DNA of 64,000 bases from JAFNAG01 sp963824985 (GCA_963824985.1 CAWGRQ010000021.1:1-64000), one strand, 5' to 3'; counted from the first letter of the stretch, positions 18,852 through 29,185 are shown. Translations and numbers: made by a program. The notes: generated by a model not told the origin, from the letters alone.

Positions 18852-20282
18852 ATGAAGAGCTCGCTTTTGCAGCACAGTGACGTCGGGTACAAGGTCGCGG
18901 ATATGTCTTTGGCCGAGTGGGGCCGCAAGGAGATCGGCATCGCCGAGCATGAGATGCCCGGGTTAATGGCGATCCGCAACAAATACTCTGCGGAGAAGCC
19001 GCTGGCGGGGGTGCGGGTCACGGGAAGCCTGCACATGACTATTCAGACCGCGGTGCTGATCGAAACGCTCATCGATCTCGGCGCCGGCGTTCGCTGGGCA
19101 AGCTGCAACATCTTCTCCACGCAGGACCATGCGGCGGCGGCGGTGGCGGCGGCCGGGGTACCGGTGTTTGCGTGGAAAGGCGAGACGCTCGAAGAGTACT
19201 GGTGGTGTACCTACCAGGCCCTCAGTCATGAGGGAGGCAAAGGCCCGCAATTGGTGGTGGACGACGGCGGCGACGCCACGCTCCTGATCCACAAAGGGTA
19301 CGAGCTGGAGAATGGATCTGACTGGGTACAAACGCCCTCGGCCAACCACGAGGAGAGCGTGATCAAAGACCTGCTGAAGCAGGTGCATGCGGAGAATCCG
19401 CGCCGGTGGCACGACATCGCCGCGGAGTGGCGCGGGGTGACCGAAGAGACTACCACGGGCGTACACCGGCTGTACCGGATGCACCAGCAGGGGTCGCTCC
19501 TGGTCCCCGCCATCAATGTCAATGACTCTGTGACCAAGTCGAAATTCGACAACCTGTACGGCTGCCGGGAATCGCTGAGCGACGGCATCAAGCGCGCGAC
19601 CGATGTGATGGTCGCCGGCAAGGTGGCGGTCATCTGCGGCTATGGTGATGTCGGGAAGGGTTCGGCGCACTCGCTGCGCGGGTTCGGGGCGCGCGTCGTG
19701 GTCACCGAAATCGACCCGATCAACGCCCTGCAGGCGGCCATGGAGGGGTTAGAGGTGACCACCCTGGAAGACACCCTCGGCCGCGGCGACATCTATGTCA
19801 CCTGTACCGGAAACTGCGACATCATCACCCTGGAGCACATGCAGCGGATGAAGGACCAGGCGATTGTCTGCAATATCGGCCACTTCGACAACGAGATCCA
19901 GATGGACCGGCTGAACAGTGCGCCGGGGGTTCTGAGGACCAACATCAAACCTCAGGTGGACCGGTACACTTTCCCGGACGGCCATTGTATCTATATGCTC
20001 GCCGAAGGCCGACTGGTAAATCTCGGGTGTGCGACGGGCCACCCCAGCTTCGTGATGAGCAACAGCTTCTCCAACCAGACGCTGGCCCAGATCGAACTGT
20101 GGAAAAATCGCGGCTCCTACCAAATCGGAGTCTACACCCTTCCCAAGCGTCTGGATGAAGAGGTTGCACGATTGCATCTGGAGCGGATCGGGGTCAAGCT
20201 CACCGCGCTGTCGCAGAAGCAGGCAGAATACCTGGGCGTCCCAGTCGAAGGCCCCTACAAACCGGACCATTATCGATACTGA
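18852..20282 (+). CDS. ahcY: adenosylhomocysteinase
   Basis: 476 residues. Hydrolyses S-adenosylhomocysteine to adenosine and homocysteine with bound NAD, clearing the inhibitor of methylation (cytoplasm). The ATG at 18852 lies 6 nt after AAGGAA. The open frame continues upstream to 18672 but only over the divergent gene, so the longer start is rejected. Visible are LHMTIQTAVLIETL, SKFDNLYGCRESL with catalytic Lys/Asp, the NAD site VICGYGDVGKGSAHSLRGFG, GHPSFVMSNSFSNQTLAQ and the invariant C-terminal KPDHYRY. The length is right for the bacterial enzyme. Confidence 0.97.
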   Translation: MKSSLLQHSDVGYKVADMSLAEWGRKEIGIAEHEMPGLMAIRNKYSAEKPLAGVRVTGSLHMTIQTAVLIETLIDLGAGVRWASCNIFSTQDHAAAAVAAAGVPVFAWKGETLEEYWWCTYQALSHEGGKGPQLVVDDGGDATLLIHKGYELENGSDWVQTPSANHEESVIKDLLKQVHAENPRRWHDIAAEWRGVTEETTTGVHRLYRMHQQGSLLVPAINVNDSVTKSKFDNLYGCRESLSDGIKRATDVMVAGKVAVICGYGDVGKGSAHSLRGFGARVVVTEIDPINALQAAMEGLEVTTLEDTLGRGDIYVTCTGNCDIITLEHMQRMKDQAIVCNIGHFDNEIQMDRLNSAPGVLRTNIKPQVDRYTFPDGHCIYMLAEGRLVNLGCATGHPSFVMSNSFSNQTLAQIELWKNRGSYQIGVYTLPKRLDEEVARLHLERIGVKLTALSQKQAEYLGVPVEGPYKPDHYRY

Positions 20283-20323
20283 GGAATCCGGGATTCATGC
20301 CGTTCGCGCGCTGGCCCGCATTA

Positions 20324-20382
20324 TTCCTGAAAGTCTTTCGCAAGCGCACGAATAACAATACGTGGCGCCGGATTTCGCTCAT
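20324..20382 (-). repeat. inverted, diverged copy of the 17747 repeat
   Basis: Read on the minus strand it matches 17747-17805 at about three quarters of positions, colinear without gaps (ATGAGCGAAATCCGGCGCC through GAAAGACTTTCAGGAA). The rest of the 20283-20778 gap holds only a short ATCCGTGAAATCAGTGG phrase, often seen in intergenic repeats, and no gene I can support. Confidence 0.45.
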
Positions 20383-20778
20383 AACAGGAAGTGAAGGGTG
20401 CAGGCAACATTCCCCTAATGGCAGTGCCTTTAAAGATCAGGGTAATCCGTGAAATCAGTGGCCGCTTTTTGCCGCCCTTGACCCTATGCCTTTACGGTTA
20501 CCAAAAGCCGATTGCGTTGGCGATACCGGCCGTCCACGGCATGGGGCATCGCTCCGCCGGAGCGTCACTCAAAGAAAGCCTCCCGGTTACTCATTGTTTG
20601 ATAAGAACTTGCCTGGAATCCGCTCGATGTGCAAGAAAGCCCTCAAGTACCCCGGGTAATTGCCGATATGATCCATGAGCAGCATCATTATTATTTGAGA
20701 CGGGTCCGTAGCGGCCGTTGAGAATGACCTTGTGCAGTTTCCGAAATGATCCCCCCGGCATGAGTTCAGGAGAATACA

Positions 20779-21348
20779 TTGAGCAGCAGATCGCTTGACC
20801 GATGGCGCCAGGATGCCGGTTTCACCATGGTTGAGGTCAGCCTGGTAATGCTGATCATTTTCATCATCACCGGCTTCGCGCTTGTGAACATCAACGGGAT
20901 CCTCCCGGGGATGCACGCGAATGAAGCCATGGCCCAGACTGTGGCGCAGTTGCGGAACGGCCGGGAGCTGGCGATGGCACAACGACGCAATGTGGAGGTC
21001 CAATTCCTGGATAGCAACCAGATCCAACTGGTGCGCTTCGACGAGCCGGCCGGAACCACGATTGTGAGCGTGGTCGAGTTGGGAAACCGGGTCGAATTCA
21101 ATCTGTTCGACGGTGTCCCGGACTCGCCCGACGGGTTCGGCAATGGATCGGCGCTGGACTTCGGCGGGGCCGATTCCCTGATATTTCTGAGCGACGGCAC
21201 GCTGGCTGATTCGCAAGGAAGTCCGGTCAGCGGGACGGTTTTTCTGGGCTTGCCTGATCATCCGGAAACCGCCCGCGCAGTCACGATTCTGGGCGCGACC
21301 GGCCGGGTGCGGGGTTATCGATGGACGGGGGAATCATGGATTCAGTGA
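20779..21348 (+). CDS. minor pseudopilin, FimT/GspH type
   Basis: 189 residues starting at TTG 20779, five nt after AGGAGA. The prepilin peptidase site is DAG|FTMVEV (Glu at +5), followed by the hydrophobic helix SLVMLIIFIITGFALVNI. The globular part (about residues 45-189) fits the GspH/FimT domain (LRNGRELAMAQRRNVEVQF, then FLSDGTLAD and VTILGATGRVRGYRW). It is the first gene of a four-gene minor pseudopilin operon for type IV pilus or type II secretion pseudopilus initiation in the inner membrane. Its end overlaps the next gene. Confidence 0.85.
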   Translation: MSSRSLDRWRQDAGFTMVEVSLVMLIIFIITGFALVNINGILPGMHANEAMAQTVAQLRNGRELAMAQRRNVEVQFLDSNQIQLVRFDEPAGTTIVSVVELGNRVEFNLFDGVPDSPDGFGNGSALDFGGADSLIFLSDGTLADSQGSPVSGTVFLGLPDHPETARAVTILGATGRVRGYRWTGESWIQ

Positions 21349-21893
21349 AGAGTACGCACATGCAGACCCGGGAAGAGTATCCGGCGGGGCAGCGCGGATT
21401 CACGATGATCGAAACGATAATTGCTCTCATCATCCTGGGGGGCGGTCTGCTGGCGCTGGCAACGGCATTCGCACAAAGCATGGTCGTTGTGTCCACGGCC
21501 CATTACCATCAGATCGCCAAGGAGAAAGCCTCCGAGGCGATCGAAAGCGTCTTCACATCCCGCGATACCCGGACTATCACCTGGGCGCAGATACGGAATG
21601 TGCAGTTTGGAGGCGTATTCCTGGACGGGGAGCAGCCTCTGCTCGCACAGGGTGACGACGGCCTGCTCAACACCGCCGACGACGACGCCCCCGAATACGA
21701 GATCCTGGCCGGCCCGGACGGAGAAATCGGCACCGGGGACGATATCATGAATTCGCTCGATAATTTCACCCGTGAGATCGAAATCCGGGATATCGCCGCA
21801 AACCTGCGCCGCATCCGAGTTATTGTCCGTTACCAGATAGGCCACTTGTCACGCCAGTATGAACTGGTCGCTTTCATCTCCTCCTTCGCCTAA
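21336..21893 (+). CDS. minor pseudopilin, PilV/GspI type
   Basis: 185 residues from ATG 21336 (GGGGGA just upstream; an in-frame ATG at 21321 is the alternative). The prepilin site is QRG|FTMIET with Glu at +5 and a helix ETIIALIILGGGLLALATAF. The mid-region is strongly acidic and carries GDDGLLNTADDD and GPDGEIGTGDD, Asp-Gly loops that resemble calcium-binding repeats. The gene overlaps the FimT-type gene by 13 nt, which indicates translational coupling. Confidence 0.8.
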   Translation: MDSVKSTHMQTREEYPAGQRGFTMIETIIALIILGGGLLALATAFAQSMVVVSTAHYHQIAKEKASEAIESVFTSRDTRTITWAQIRNVQFGGVFLDGEQPLLAQGDDGLLNTADDDAPEYEILAGPDGEIGTGDDIMNSLDNFTREIEIRDIAANLRRIRVIVRYQIGHLSRQYELVAFISSFA

Positions 21894-21950
21894 CGGCAGG
21901 AACAGCCCGGTGGAATGCAGAATGGGAAATCACGCGCCTGGAGGCACGGA

Positions 21951-22958
21951 ATGAAAAGAGAACAGGGATTCAGCATGGTCGAGGTGCTGATTGCGGCGGC
22001 GATCTCGATTGTCCTGTTGGCGGGGGCGATGGGTTCGTTCAACAGTGCCCTGGGGTTGAATGAAAAGGCCAACCTCATGACCGACCTCGAACAGAACCTG
22101 CGCGCAGGCATGAACCTGCTGGTGCGTGACTTCATCACCGCCGGCTGGGGCATTCCAACCGGAGGCATTCCCATCCCTTCCGGTGACGGCACAACGCCAG
22201 TCACACGGCCCGGGCCACCGGGAACGACCTACACGTTCAGCCCTGCGCTAACCATAGCCGCGGTCAACCCGGGCGCAGCGCTCGGTCCTGAGGGGATCGG
22301 CCGGGCCACGGACCTCGTGAACATTCTGTACGCTGACAACCTGCTCCCCTTGAACGAGGCGCCGCTCACGTCGATCGCGAGCAACGGATCCAGCGCGGTT
22401 GTCAGCGCAGGCACACCCATCACCGGGATCACCAATCCCATTCGGCCGGGAGACCTGATCGCTTTCAGCAACGCCCTGGGAAACACGATGCAGTATGTCA
22501 CCCGGGTGACCGACCAGACGATCTATTTTGAGGCAGGGGATCCCATGCACCTCAATCAGCCCTCCGCACCCCAGGGATCCATCATGCAGCTTCAGAGCGG
22601 AGGGACCTTCCCTCCCACGACTGCGACCCGGGTGTGGCTGGTAACCTTTTACCTTGACACCACTACGGATCCGGAAATGCCGCGGCTCATCCGCAGGATC
22701 AACGACCGGGATGGCGAAGTGGTCGCGCTGGTTCTGGAAGACCTGCAGTTGAGCTACGACCTCGTGGATGGTGTGACCAATCCGACCAACATTAAATCCC
22801 CCACGGAACCGAATTCACCGAATCAGATCCGGAAGGCCAGTATTCTCCTTTCGGGACGGTCCAGTGCGCTGATTCGAAATACGCGGGAATATCTGCGGCG
22901 GAGCCTGACGACACAGGTCAGCCTCCGCAGCCTGTCCTTTATTGATCGCTATCGCTGA
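21951..22958 (+). CDS. minor pseudopilin, PilW type
   Basis: 335 residues. ATG 21951 lies 6 nt after GGAGG; the longer frame from 21915 lacks a ribosome site. The prepilin site is EQG|FSMVEVLIAAA with Glu at +5. The C-terminal domain includes VLEDLQLSYDLVDGV, typical of PilW proteins, and RKASILLSGRSS. It sits between PilV- and PilX-type genes in the same operon. Confidence 0.82.
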   Translation: MKREQGFSMVEVLIAAAISIVLLAGAMGSFNSALGLNEKANLMTDLEQNLRAGMNLLVRDFITAGWGIPTGGIPIPSGDGTTPVTRPGPPGTTYTFSPALTIAAVNPGAALGPEGIGRATDLVNILYADNLLPLNEAPLTSIASNGSSAVVSAGTPITGITNPIRPGDLIAFSNALGNTMQYVTRVTDQTIYFEAGDPMHLNQPSAPQGSIMQLQSGGTFPPTTATRVWLVTFYLDTTTDPEMPRLIRRINDRDGEVVALVLEDLQLSYDLVDGVTNPTNIKSPTEPNSPNQIRKASILLSGRSSALIRNTREYLRRSLTTQVSLRSLSFIDRYR

Positions 22959-22971
22959 TGGGGGAAGACGC

Positions 22972-25374
22972 ATGAACACTCGAAGCGAATCGGGCATCGC
23001 GCTGATCGGCGCACTGTTGATCCTGGTGCTGATGGCCGGCCTTATAACCGGTCTGATCATTTCCGTCAATTCAGATCAGAAGCTCATAGGAGTGGACCGG
23101 GACCAGAATAAGGCGTTTTATGGCGCCCTGGCGGGCCTGGAACAGCTCACCGCCGACCTGGGCACCCTGTTCAACAGCAACTATTCCCCCACGGTAACGC
23201 AGATCAATACACTGGCTACCCATCCGCCCTCGATCTCCGACATTTCCTATGTTTCTCCGGGCGGCGGGTCAGGCTATCAGATCGAGTTTCCGCTGGATGG
23301 TTCGGGGAAACCGAGAGCCGAAACGCGCACCATCCCGTCGGGGCCGTATGAGGGCCTCGTGGGCCTGTTGACCCCGTACACAATGACGTCGACAGCCCAC
23401 ACGATTACCGGCGCCGAAGTCAGGATGCGCCGCACCCTCCAGACCGTCGCCGTACCCGTATTTCAATTCGGCGTCTTTTCCGAGACCGATCTGAGCTTTT
23501 TCGCCGGTCCGAATTTCAATTTCGGCGGCCGGGTGCATACCAACGGCAACCTGTACCTGGCCGAAGGCAGCGGCGCGGTTCTGACTCTCTCGAACCGGGT
23601 CACCGCCGTCGGGGAAGTGGTGCGCACCAACCTGATCAATGGCTGGCCGACAAGCAGCAATTACACCGGCCGGGTCGACGTTACCCGGGCGCCGGGCGCC
23701 TACCGGGCCCTTGCTGCTACCGAAGGCAGCCTGGTGGGCACGATCGGATCGGCGGAAAATGAACCGACCTGGACCAATCTGTCCATCGGCACTTATAACG
23801 GCAATATCCGAAGCGGACGCACCGGAGCGCGCCGAATGGATCTGCCGCTGGTAAACCAGGGCGCGACCCCGGTCGATTTGATCCGACGCCCCCCGGCCAA
23901 CGAAGACACTGCGAACGCCGATGTCTTCGGCCAACGGTTTTTTGCTCTGGCCAGTCTGAGGATCCTGCTTTCCGACAATGCGGCGGATATCACTTCCCTG
24001 CCGTCCGTCACCGCCACGGCGCCCGTCCAACTTCAGGGGTGGCGCCCGACGGCCGGCCAATCGCCACCTCTTCGGGCGTTTCCGCCCAGGGCTACCGCAG
24101 TCCGAACGGCACCAACCTTATTGACGGATACATCAAGATCGAAATGCAGGACCAGTCGGCAGTCTGGCATGACGTCACCCAGGAAATTCTCGCCCTCGGC
24201 ATTGCCGGCAGGGATCTGACGGGAAGTTGCACCAATCCCCCGGATTCAATTGTGCGCGTCGAGCGCCTGAAGGACTCTCCCTCCGGTTGCACCATGGTGC
24301 CCTCCACACAGTACTGGCCGAACGTCCTGTATGACACCCGGGAAGGCAACCTGCGCGACAACATCCCGACCACCCAGACCACCGTGTACCTCGGCGGTGT
24401 GATGCACTACATCGAACTCGATGTGAACAACCTGGCACGGTGGTTCCGCGGCGCCATCGGAACCAGCGGCGGCAATGCCATTAACGTAACCGGCTATGTG
24501 GTCTATTTTTCCGACCGGCGCACCAATCATGATGCCGGCAACGCGGAAACGGGCGAGTATGGCTTTGAGGACTTCCTCAATTCGGGAAGTGTCAACGGCA
24601 CTCCCGACGGTGTCCAGGAAACCGCCGAGGACGTCAACGGGAACGGCACCCTCGAAACCTATGGCCAGAATCCGCATCTTCCCATTTGGTTCCCCGCTGG
24701 ACAGCACCGCCCGCCCCTGGACGGCCGTCGCCGGAAATATTGCGCGGGTCAACCAACCGGTCTTTTTCCGGCGCGCCTTGAAGCTGGTCAATGGCCAGAG
24801 CATCGACCTGGGCACCGTGGATGGGATCCCCCTCGGCCTGACGGTCGCAGCGGAGAATCCCGTCTATGTGGAGGGAAATTACAATGCCCCCGGCACGTTT
24901 TCAGGTTCCCACGTAGCCTGCGCCATTATCGCGGATGCAGTTACCCTCCTGTCCAACTCCTGGAATGATCGGAGCTCGTTTACATCTCCCCACTCGGTAG
25001 CGGGCGGCAGCGCGCGCTCGGCGAGCACCACCTGGTACCGAACGGCGATTATTGCCGGCAAGGGAAAGCCCTTCCCTCAACCTGCTTCCACACCCCAGGA
25101 TTTCGGAACCGACGGCGGGGTTCACAATTTCATCCGCATGCTGGAAACCTGGTCCGGGGATACCTTGTATTATCGCGGATCCATCGTCAGTCTGTTCTAT
25201 AACCGGCAGGCGGTGGGCCTGTACAAGTGCTGCACGAATGTCTATTCCCCCCCCACGCGCGGGTACAACTTCGATGCGGAGTTCCTGGAGCCCAGCCTGC
25301 TGCCGCCACGGACGCCAATGTTCCGCGACGTCAACATCACCGGTTTCACGCGCCTGATCATGCCGAACCAATAA
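22972..25374 (+). CDS. PilX-type minor pseudopilin with long C-terminal domain, frameshifted
   Basis: About 800 residues when joined across two frames. It starts MNTRSESG|IALIGALLIL, a prepilin-like N terminus without Glu at +5, as is usual for PilX/GspK-type proteins. The frame is lost near 24036 in GGGG (one G too few) and regained near 24693 in CCCC (one C too many), so the protein ends in its original frame. The middle (VFSETDLSFFAGPNFNFGGRV, read in parts as SETDLSFFAGPNF and NFGGRVHTNGNLYLAEG) resembles a beta-helix-like cargo domain reported in large PilX homologues. The end reads FRDVNITGFTRLIMPNQ. It is the last gene of the operon; no pilY1 follows. Confidence 0.72.
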
Positions 25375-25528
25375 GCGCCGGACGGCGGCGGCTTGCCCGT
25401 CAGCGCCGCTCGAACGCCAGGGGATACTCTGCATTGGGATCGAAGCCATACGACGCCAGCCGATCGCAGGTCAGCGGAACGGCGACCGCGTATTGTCAAA
25501 CAATTCGGCCTAACCGCAAACGATTGTA

Positions 25529-25795
25529 ATGGAAATAATTTGCCACGGCTGCCAGAGGCGACGAATGCGGCGCCTGAAGGACGAGTGTCTGGAGCGCATC
25601 ATCTTCTTTGGGGAGAAATCGCTGCCGGTGGCCACGGGTGATTTCCTGGACCATTTTCATGCGGAGCGCAACCATCAGGGAATCGGGAACCGCCTGATTG
25701 CGCCGGAGCGAGAGGTGGGCGGGACGACCGGTGAAATCGCGTGCCGGGAGCGACTGGGCGGCACGCTGCGATACTACTACCGAAAAGCAGCTTGA
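25529..25795 (+). pseudogene. transposase remnant (integrase catalytic-domain C-terminal fragment)
   Basis: The stretch RRMRRLKDECLERIIFFGE, then HFHAERNHQGIGNRLI and CRERLGGTLRYYYRKAA matches the end of DDE/integrase-core transposases, including the region of the final catalytic Glu and the NHQGLGNRLI motif. The upstream two thirds of the gene are missing. It shows that an insertion sequence once sat downstream of the pseudopilin operon. The remaining 25375-26068 sequence is featureless. Confidence 0.7.
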
Positions 25796-26068
25796 CCTGA
25801 CTACGGTCCTTTAATTTGGGTTTGCGGGAGTCCAATTTGGGTACGCGCGCCTCGCCGTCAATATAAGCAGTGGTTCCCCGCCTGGCAACCCGCACGTGTG
25901 TCGCTTCTCCCTTCGACGTCATCCGAAATTGCTGCTCATTCCCGACTCCAACTTACTGAATCCTGTGCAGTTGAGGGCGTCCGAGTTCGTTTACCATACG
26001 GGATCGAGGTCTATTTGCGGATATTGTCTGGGCGCAAAATCGCGGATTAGTCGCCGGTCCTGGAAAGC

Positions 26069-29000
26069 TTATCGGATGACCCAATAGGCCTTGGCCAATC
26101 CGCGGGCGATCAGCATCTTCCCCGCTGAAACTGCGCTTTTACGGGAGTCGAAGCCCACAAGCCGGATCCGGTGCCAGGTCCCCTTCCCGGCAACTTGAAC
26201 TGGAAAAACACGGCAGGAAAAGCCTGACCGTCGGAGTTTCTTGACACGCTCCTGCACAAATTTGAGCGTCTGGGCGGAGTCGATTTGCAGCTGAAACAGC
26301 CCCGTGGCCTGTGCCGGAGATTGCGGCTCCGCCGAGCCCGTGGGTTTTCCGGCCCCGCTGTTTGGCTTATCTTGCGCGGCTTCCGGGTTGCCTCTGCGGA
26401 CGGCGCCCGCTTGCGACGCGGAGTTCGACTTTGAAGAACGCGCAGCCTTCCCCCGCGCGGGAGAGGCTGCTGATGGCTTGGGAGTCGCAGTTGCGGCGGA
26501 GAGTTTGGACGCCTCGTTCAGTTTTGGCTCAGGCTGCGGAGCCTTAGGCAGATTCTCTTTTGCCGCAGAGTTTTCCGGTGGGGCAGCCACAATGGGTTCC
26601 GCGGCCTGCGGCGGCAGAGTCTTTTGGACGACCAGCTTGGGCGGAATCACCAGCAAAAAGGCGACATCCATCGGCGCCTTGCCGGGTTTGATCAGCACCT
26701 GGATCGAAGGAGGCTTGGGCACATACCCCTCCGGCAGGGTCGCGCGATCCAGCTTCAGCTCATAGGAGCCGGGAGGCAGATCACCGATCAGGAAAATGCC
26801 GTTGAGCTCGGAAAAGGAATCGTACTGCGGCCCGGCAATAATGCGCACATCCGGCAGCGGGCGCTCTGCCGGCTTCTCCGGATTTCTGCTGTAATCAAGA
26901 TACGTCACCTTTCCCGAAATGCGCCCCGTCCGCACCACACTGAAATTCAAAATATTGTCCCGGTAAGGAAGTATCGCCATCGTCCTTTTCCGAACATCGG
27001 AAAAGATCATGTCTGCAGGCAATCCTTCGAGTCCGGCCTGTACGGTGTGAGCCCCCGGCTCAATCTGCTCGAACCGAAACAAGCCGAGTGCATCGGTGAC
27101 CGCAACCTGGGCGTTATCCAGCGTGATCTGAACATCGGCCACAGGCCGGTCGACCTCCTCGTCGAAGATTCCATTCGTGTTCTCATCGAGGAACACCCGG
27201 CCTGTGATGGACGCCCGGCGCATGATGCTGCCCGAGACAAGAGCGCTGCTCGTGCCCGCAGCTTCGTGCATCAGCCTGCCGCCAATCTCTACTCTCAAGG
27301 TCCGATAGTTGCGATCGGAATAATAGGTGAGTTCCAGGCTGTGCCCGTGAGGCAGGGGCAGCCTGATTCCCACCAGCGGCGAGAAACCGGAGGTGGCGTT
27401 CACTGCGGTGATCCGGTCGACGCCCAGTCGAATAAACCCGTTGCGCCTGGGCAGATCCAGGGTCCAATCCAGACCCCAGCGGTTGCCGCTGTGAAGCTGC
27501 AGCTGTTCATTCAGGGTGATGCGGCCCCGATTCTTCAGATCAATTGCGAACACGGCACTGAGGTTGCGCGCCCGGACGCCGGCGACCGCCATTTCTGAAT
27601 AGTACGCATAGGCTGAGTACCGGTTGAGACTCGGGATGATCAGCGAGAATTGGGTCAGGGCGGATCTTCCCACCGACGTTATCGAGCTGGCCTGTTCGGA
27701 CCGAAAAAAACCGAACTGTACCGAGTGCCGCCCTGGCAGCGTGGCGAGCGCTCCGAAGTTGTGGCCGCTGAGCCTGTCGCGGTCTCCCAGAAGATATTCA
27801 CGCTTGTTGATTCCGGCCGTGAAACTGGCATATCGAATGGGTCGAAAGACCAGCGAGAGGGCGCCATTGAATTGTGCGCTGTATCGGGAGTCCAGCCGCG
27901 GCGTTAACAAATTGCGGCCGTAGTAATCCAATTGCCCGCTGACTGACAGCTGCCGGAACGGATTAAATGTGTCGTTGAGTGTGATACCAAATGCCGGCCC
28001 ATCCACCCTCGCCGGCGTGAGCGCCTGGCTGGCCTGAAGGGAGAGGTTCTGGTCATAGCGATTTGTGCCGGTGAGGGCATCAAGCACGCCGCCTGTAAGA
28101 TTGGACTCGTTGCCCGGAAGGATGCTCCTCGAACTCAGCCCTGAGAACACGCCCATGAGAAGCTGGGATCTGAATTGGTTTTTGGCGGTGAGGCGGCCAT
28201 AAGCAAAACCGATGGCCGTTCCCTGGCGGTCGGGGCCGGAGAAGTGGTGTCCGCCAAAGGATAGTTCCTGAGCCTTTGTTTTTTTTCGCAGATTGAAACC
28301 GGCGATCGCAGTATCGTACCTGGCAAAACTGCCGCCTAGCGATCCAAAGGTCGCACTCGCAGACATGCCGCCGTACACATTGAATTGATATCCTCTCACG
28401 GGCTCGGCCATGCCGACGCCCCGGACCGTGGCTGCAAGCGCGCCAATGCCTGAATATGCTCCCTGGTCGCCGAAAACGAACTCGCGTGCTTTGGGCAGCA
28501 CCACGTAGAGCGTGCCCCGGTTGAAGTTCAAGGCGGGCTGGCCCGGATACCGGCTGAGCAAAACGTTTCCCTTCAGCCGGGTGATTTTCGCCAGACCCTC
28601 GCCGAACAGATTGACGGACTGGCTGTAATCCTTCATGTTGGTGGTCAATCCGTAATTGTAGTTCAGAGATGTCAGGCTGAGGGCGGGTGCCGTCGCGGAC
28701 GAGCCCGCTGTTGCTCCCCGGCTGGAATCGATGCGCAAAACGCCATGCTGCGGGTCTTCTTCAATGTCGACTCCCAACAGCGTGACAACGCCGCTGAGAG
28801 GGAACAGGAAATCCTCATTGGAGCCGGCAAATTGAATTTGCCTGGGGTTCTTCACCTGGCCGACAAGCACATAGCCATGCCTGATTTGCCCGGTACGGCC
28901 GTCATAGGTTACCTCGGTGCCGTTCTGACGCCGCGCGTGCAGTTCATGGCTGTCTGCCGCAATGCTGATTTCAATCCCCAGAGCTTCCGCGATAGGGACA

Positions 29001-29185
29001 AGCGGCAGGAACCACTCTTCGCCAATTCTGGTCACGGGTCGCGCAGTGACCAGCGGGCTGCCGTTTACGCTCAGGGTCGGTTGCAGAAGTTGAGCCAGTC
29101 CCGGGACTGCGAGGGACAGGATGAGCCCGGCCAGGCGCAATACGCGTGCCGGAAGCCGAGCAGAGATTTCAACGTCCCTCTTCAT
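26069..29185 (-). CDS. usher-like outer-membrane protein with SdrD-B/CNA-type domains and SPOR domain
   Basis: 1038 residues from ATG 29185 (GGGAGA 9 nt upstream); the frame reaching 29392 overlaps the chaperone gene and is not used. After a signal peptide comes a copper-amine-oxidase-N-like domain (about 30-145, VNGSPLV and PLVPIAEALGI). The middle (about 160-690) is beta-rich with usher-like EFVFGDQGAYSGIG and TVRGVGMAEPVRGYQFNVYG, ending in barrel-like strands. Next are ITGRVFLDENTNGIFDEEVD (SdrD-B-like), a second CNA/carboxypeptidase-regulatory-like unit (GRISGKVTYLDYS), a Pro/Ala/Ser-rich linker and a C-terminal SPOR-like domain (FQLQIDSAQTLKFVQERVKK). It is probably the outer-membrane assembly platform for the subunits encoded upstream. 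The SPOR domain would tether it to peptidoglycan. Confidence 0.65.
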   Translation of the reverse strand: MKRDVEISARLPARVLRLAGLILSLAVPGLAQLLQPTLSVNGSPLVTARPVTRIGEEWFLPLVPIAEALGIEISIAADSHELHARRQNGTEVTYDGRTGQIRHGYVLVGQVKNPRQIQFAGSNEDFLFPLSGVVTLLGVDIEEDPQHGVLRIDSSRGATAGSSATAPALSLTSLNYNYGLTTNMKDYSQSVNLFGEGLAKITRLKGNVLLSRYPGQPALNFNRGTLYVVLPKAREFVFGDQGAYSGIGALAATVRGVGMAEPVRGYQFNVYGGMSASATFGSLGGSFARYDTAIAGFNLRKKTKAQELSFGGHHFSGPDRQGTAIGFAYGRLTAKNQFRSQLLMGVFSGLSSRSILPGNESNLTGGVLDALTGTNRYDQNLSLQASQALTPARVDGPAFGITLNDTFNPFRQLSVSGQLDYYGRNLLTPRLDSRYSAQFNGALSLVFRPIRYASFTAGINKREYLLGDRDRLSGHNFGALATLPGRHSVQFGFFRSEQASSITSVGRSALTQFSLIIPSLNRYSAYAYYSEMAVAGVRARNLSAVFAIDLKNRGRITLNEQLQLHSGNRWGLDWTLDLPRRNGFIRLGVDRITAVNATSGFSPLVGIRLPLPHGHSLELTYYSDRNYRTLRVEIGGRLMHEAAGTSSALVSGSIMRRASITGRVFLDENTNGIFDEEVDRPVADVQITLDNAQVAVTDALGLFRFEQIEPGAHTVQAGLEGLPADMIFSDVRKRTMAILPYRDNILNFSVVRTGRISGKVTYLDYSRNPEKPAERPLPDVRIIAGPQYDSFSELNGIFLIGDLPPGSYELKLDRATLPEGYVPKPPSIQVLIKPGKAPMDVAFLLVIPPKLVVQKTLPPQAAEPIVAAPPENSAAKENLPKAPQPEPKLNEASKLSAATATPKPSAASPARGKAARSSKSNSASQAGAVRRGNPEAAQDKPNSGAGKPTGSAEPQSPAQATGLFQLQIDSAQTLKFVQERVKKLRRSGFSCRVFPVQVAGKGTWHRIRLVGFDSRKSAVSAGKMLIARGLAKAYWVIR

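Noticed and set aside
22972..25374. Programmed ribosomal frameshifting in the PilX-type gene
   Set aside because: There are two opposite one-base shifts, each at a simple homopolymer, with no slippery heptamer or stimulatory stem seen; sequence error is simpler.
25375..25528. Complete IS element downstream of the pseudopilin operon
   Set aside because: Only the transposase C terminus is present and I find no paired terminal inverted repeats around it.
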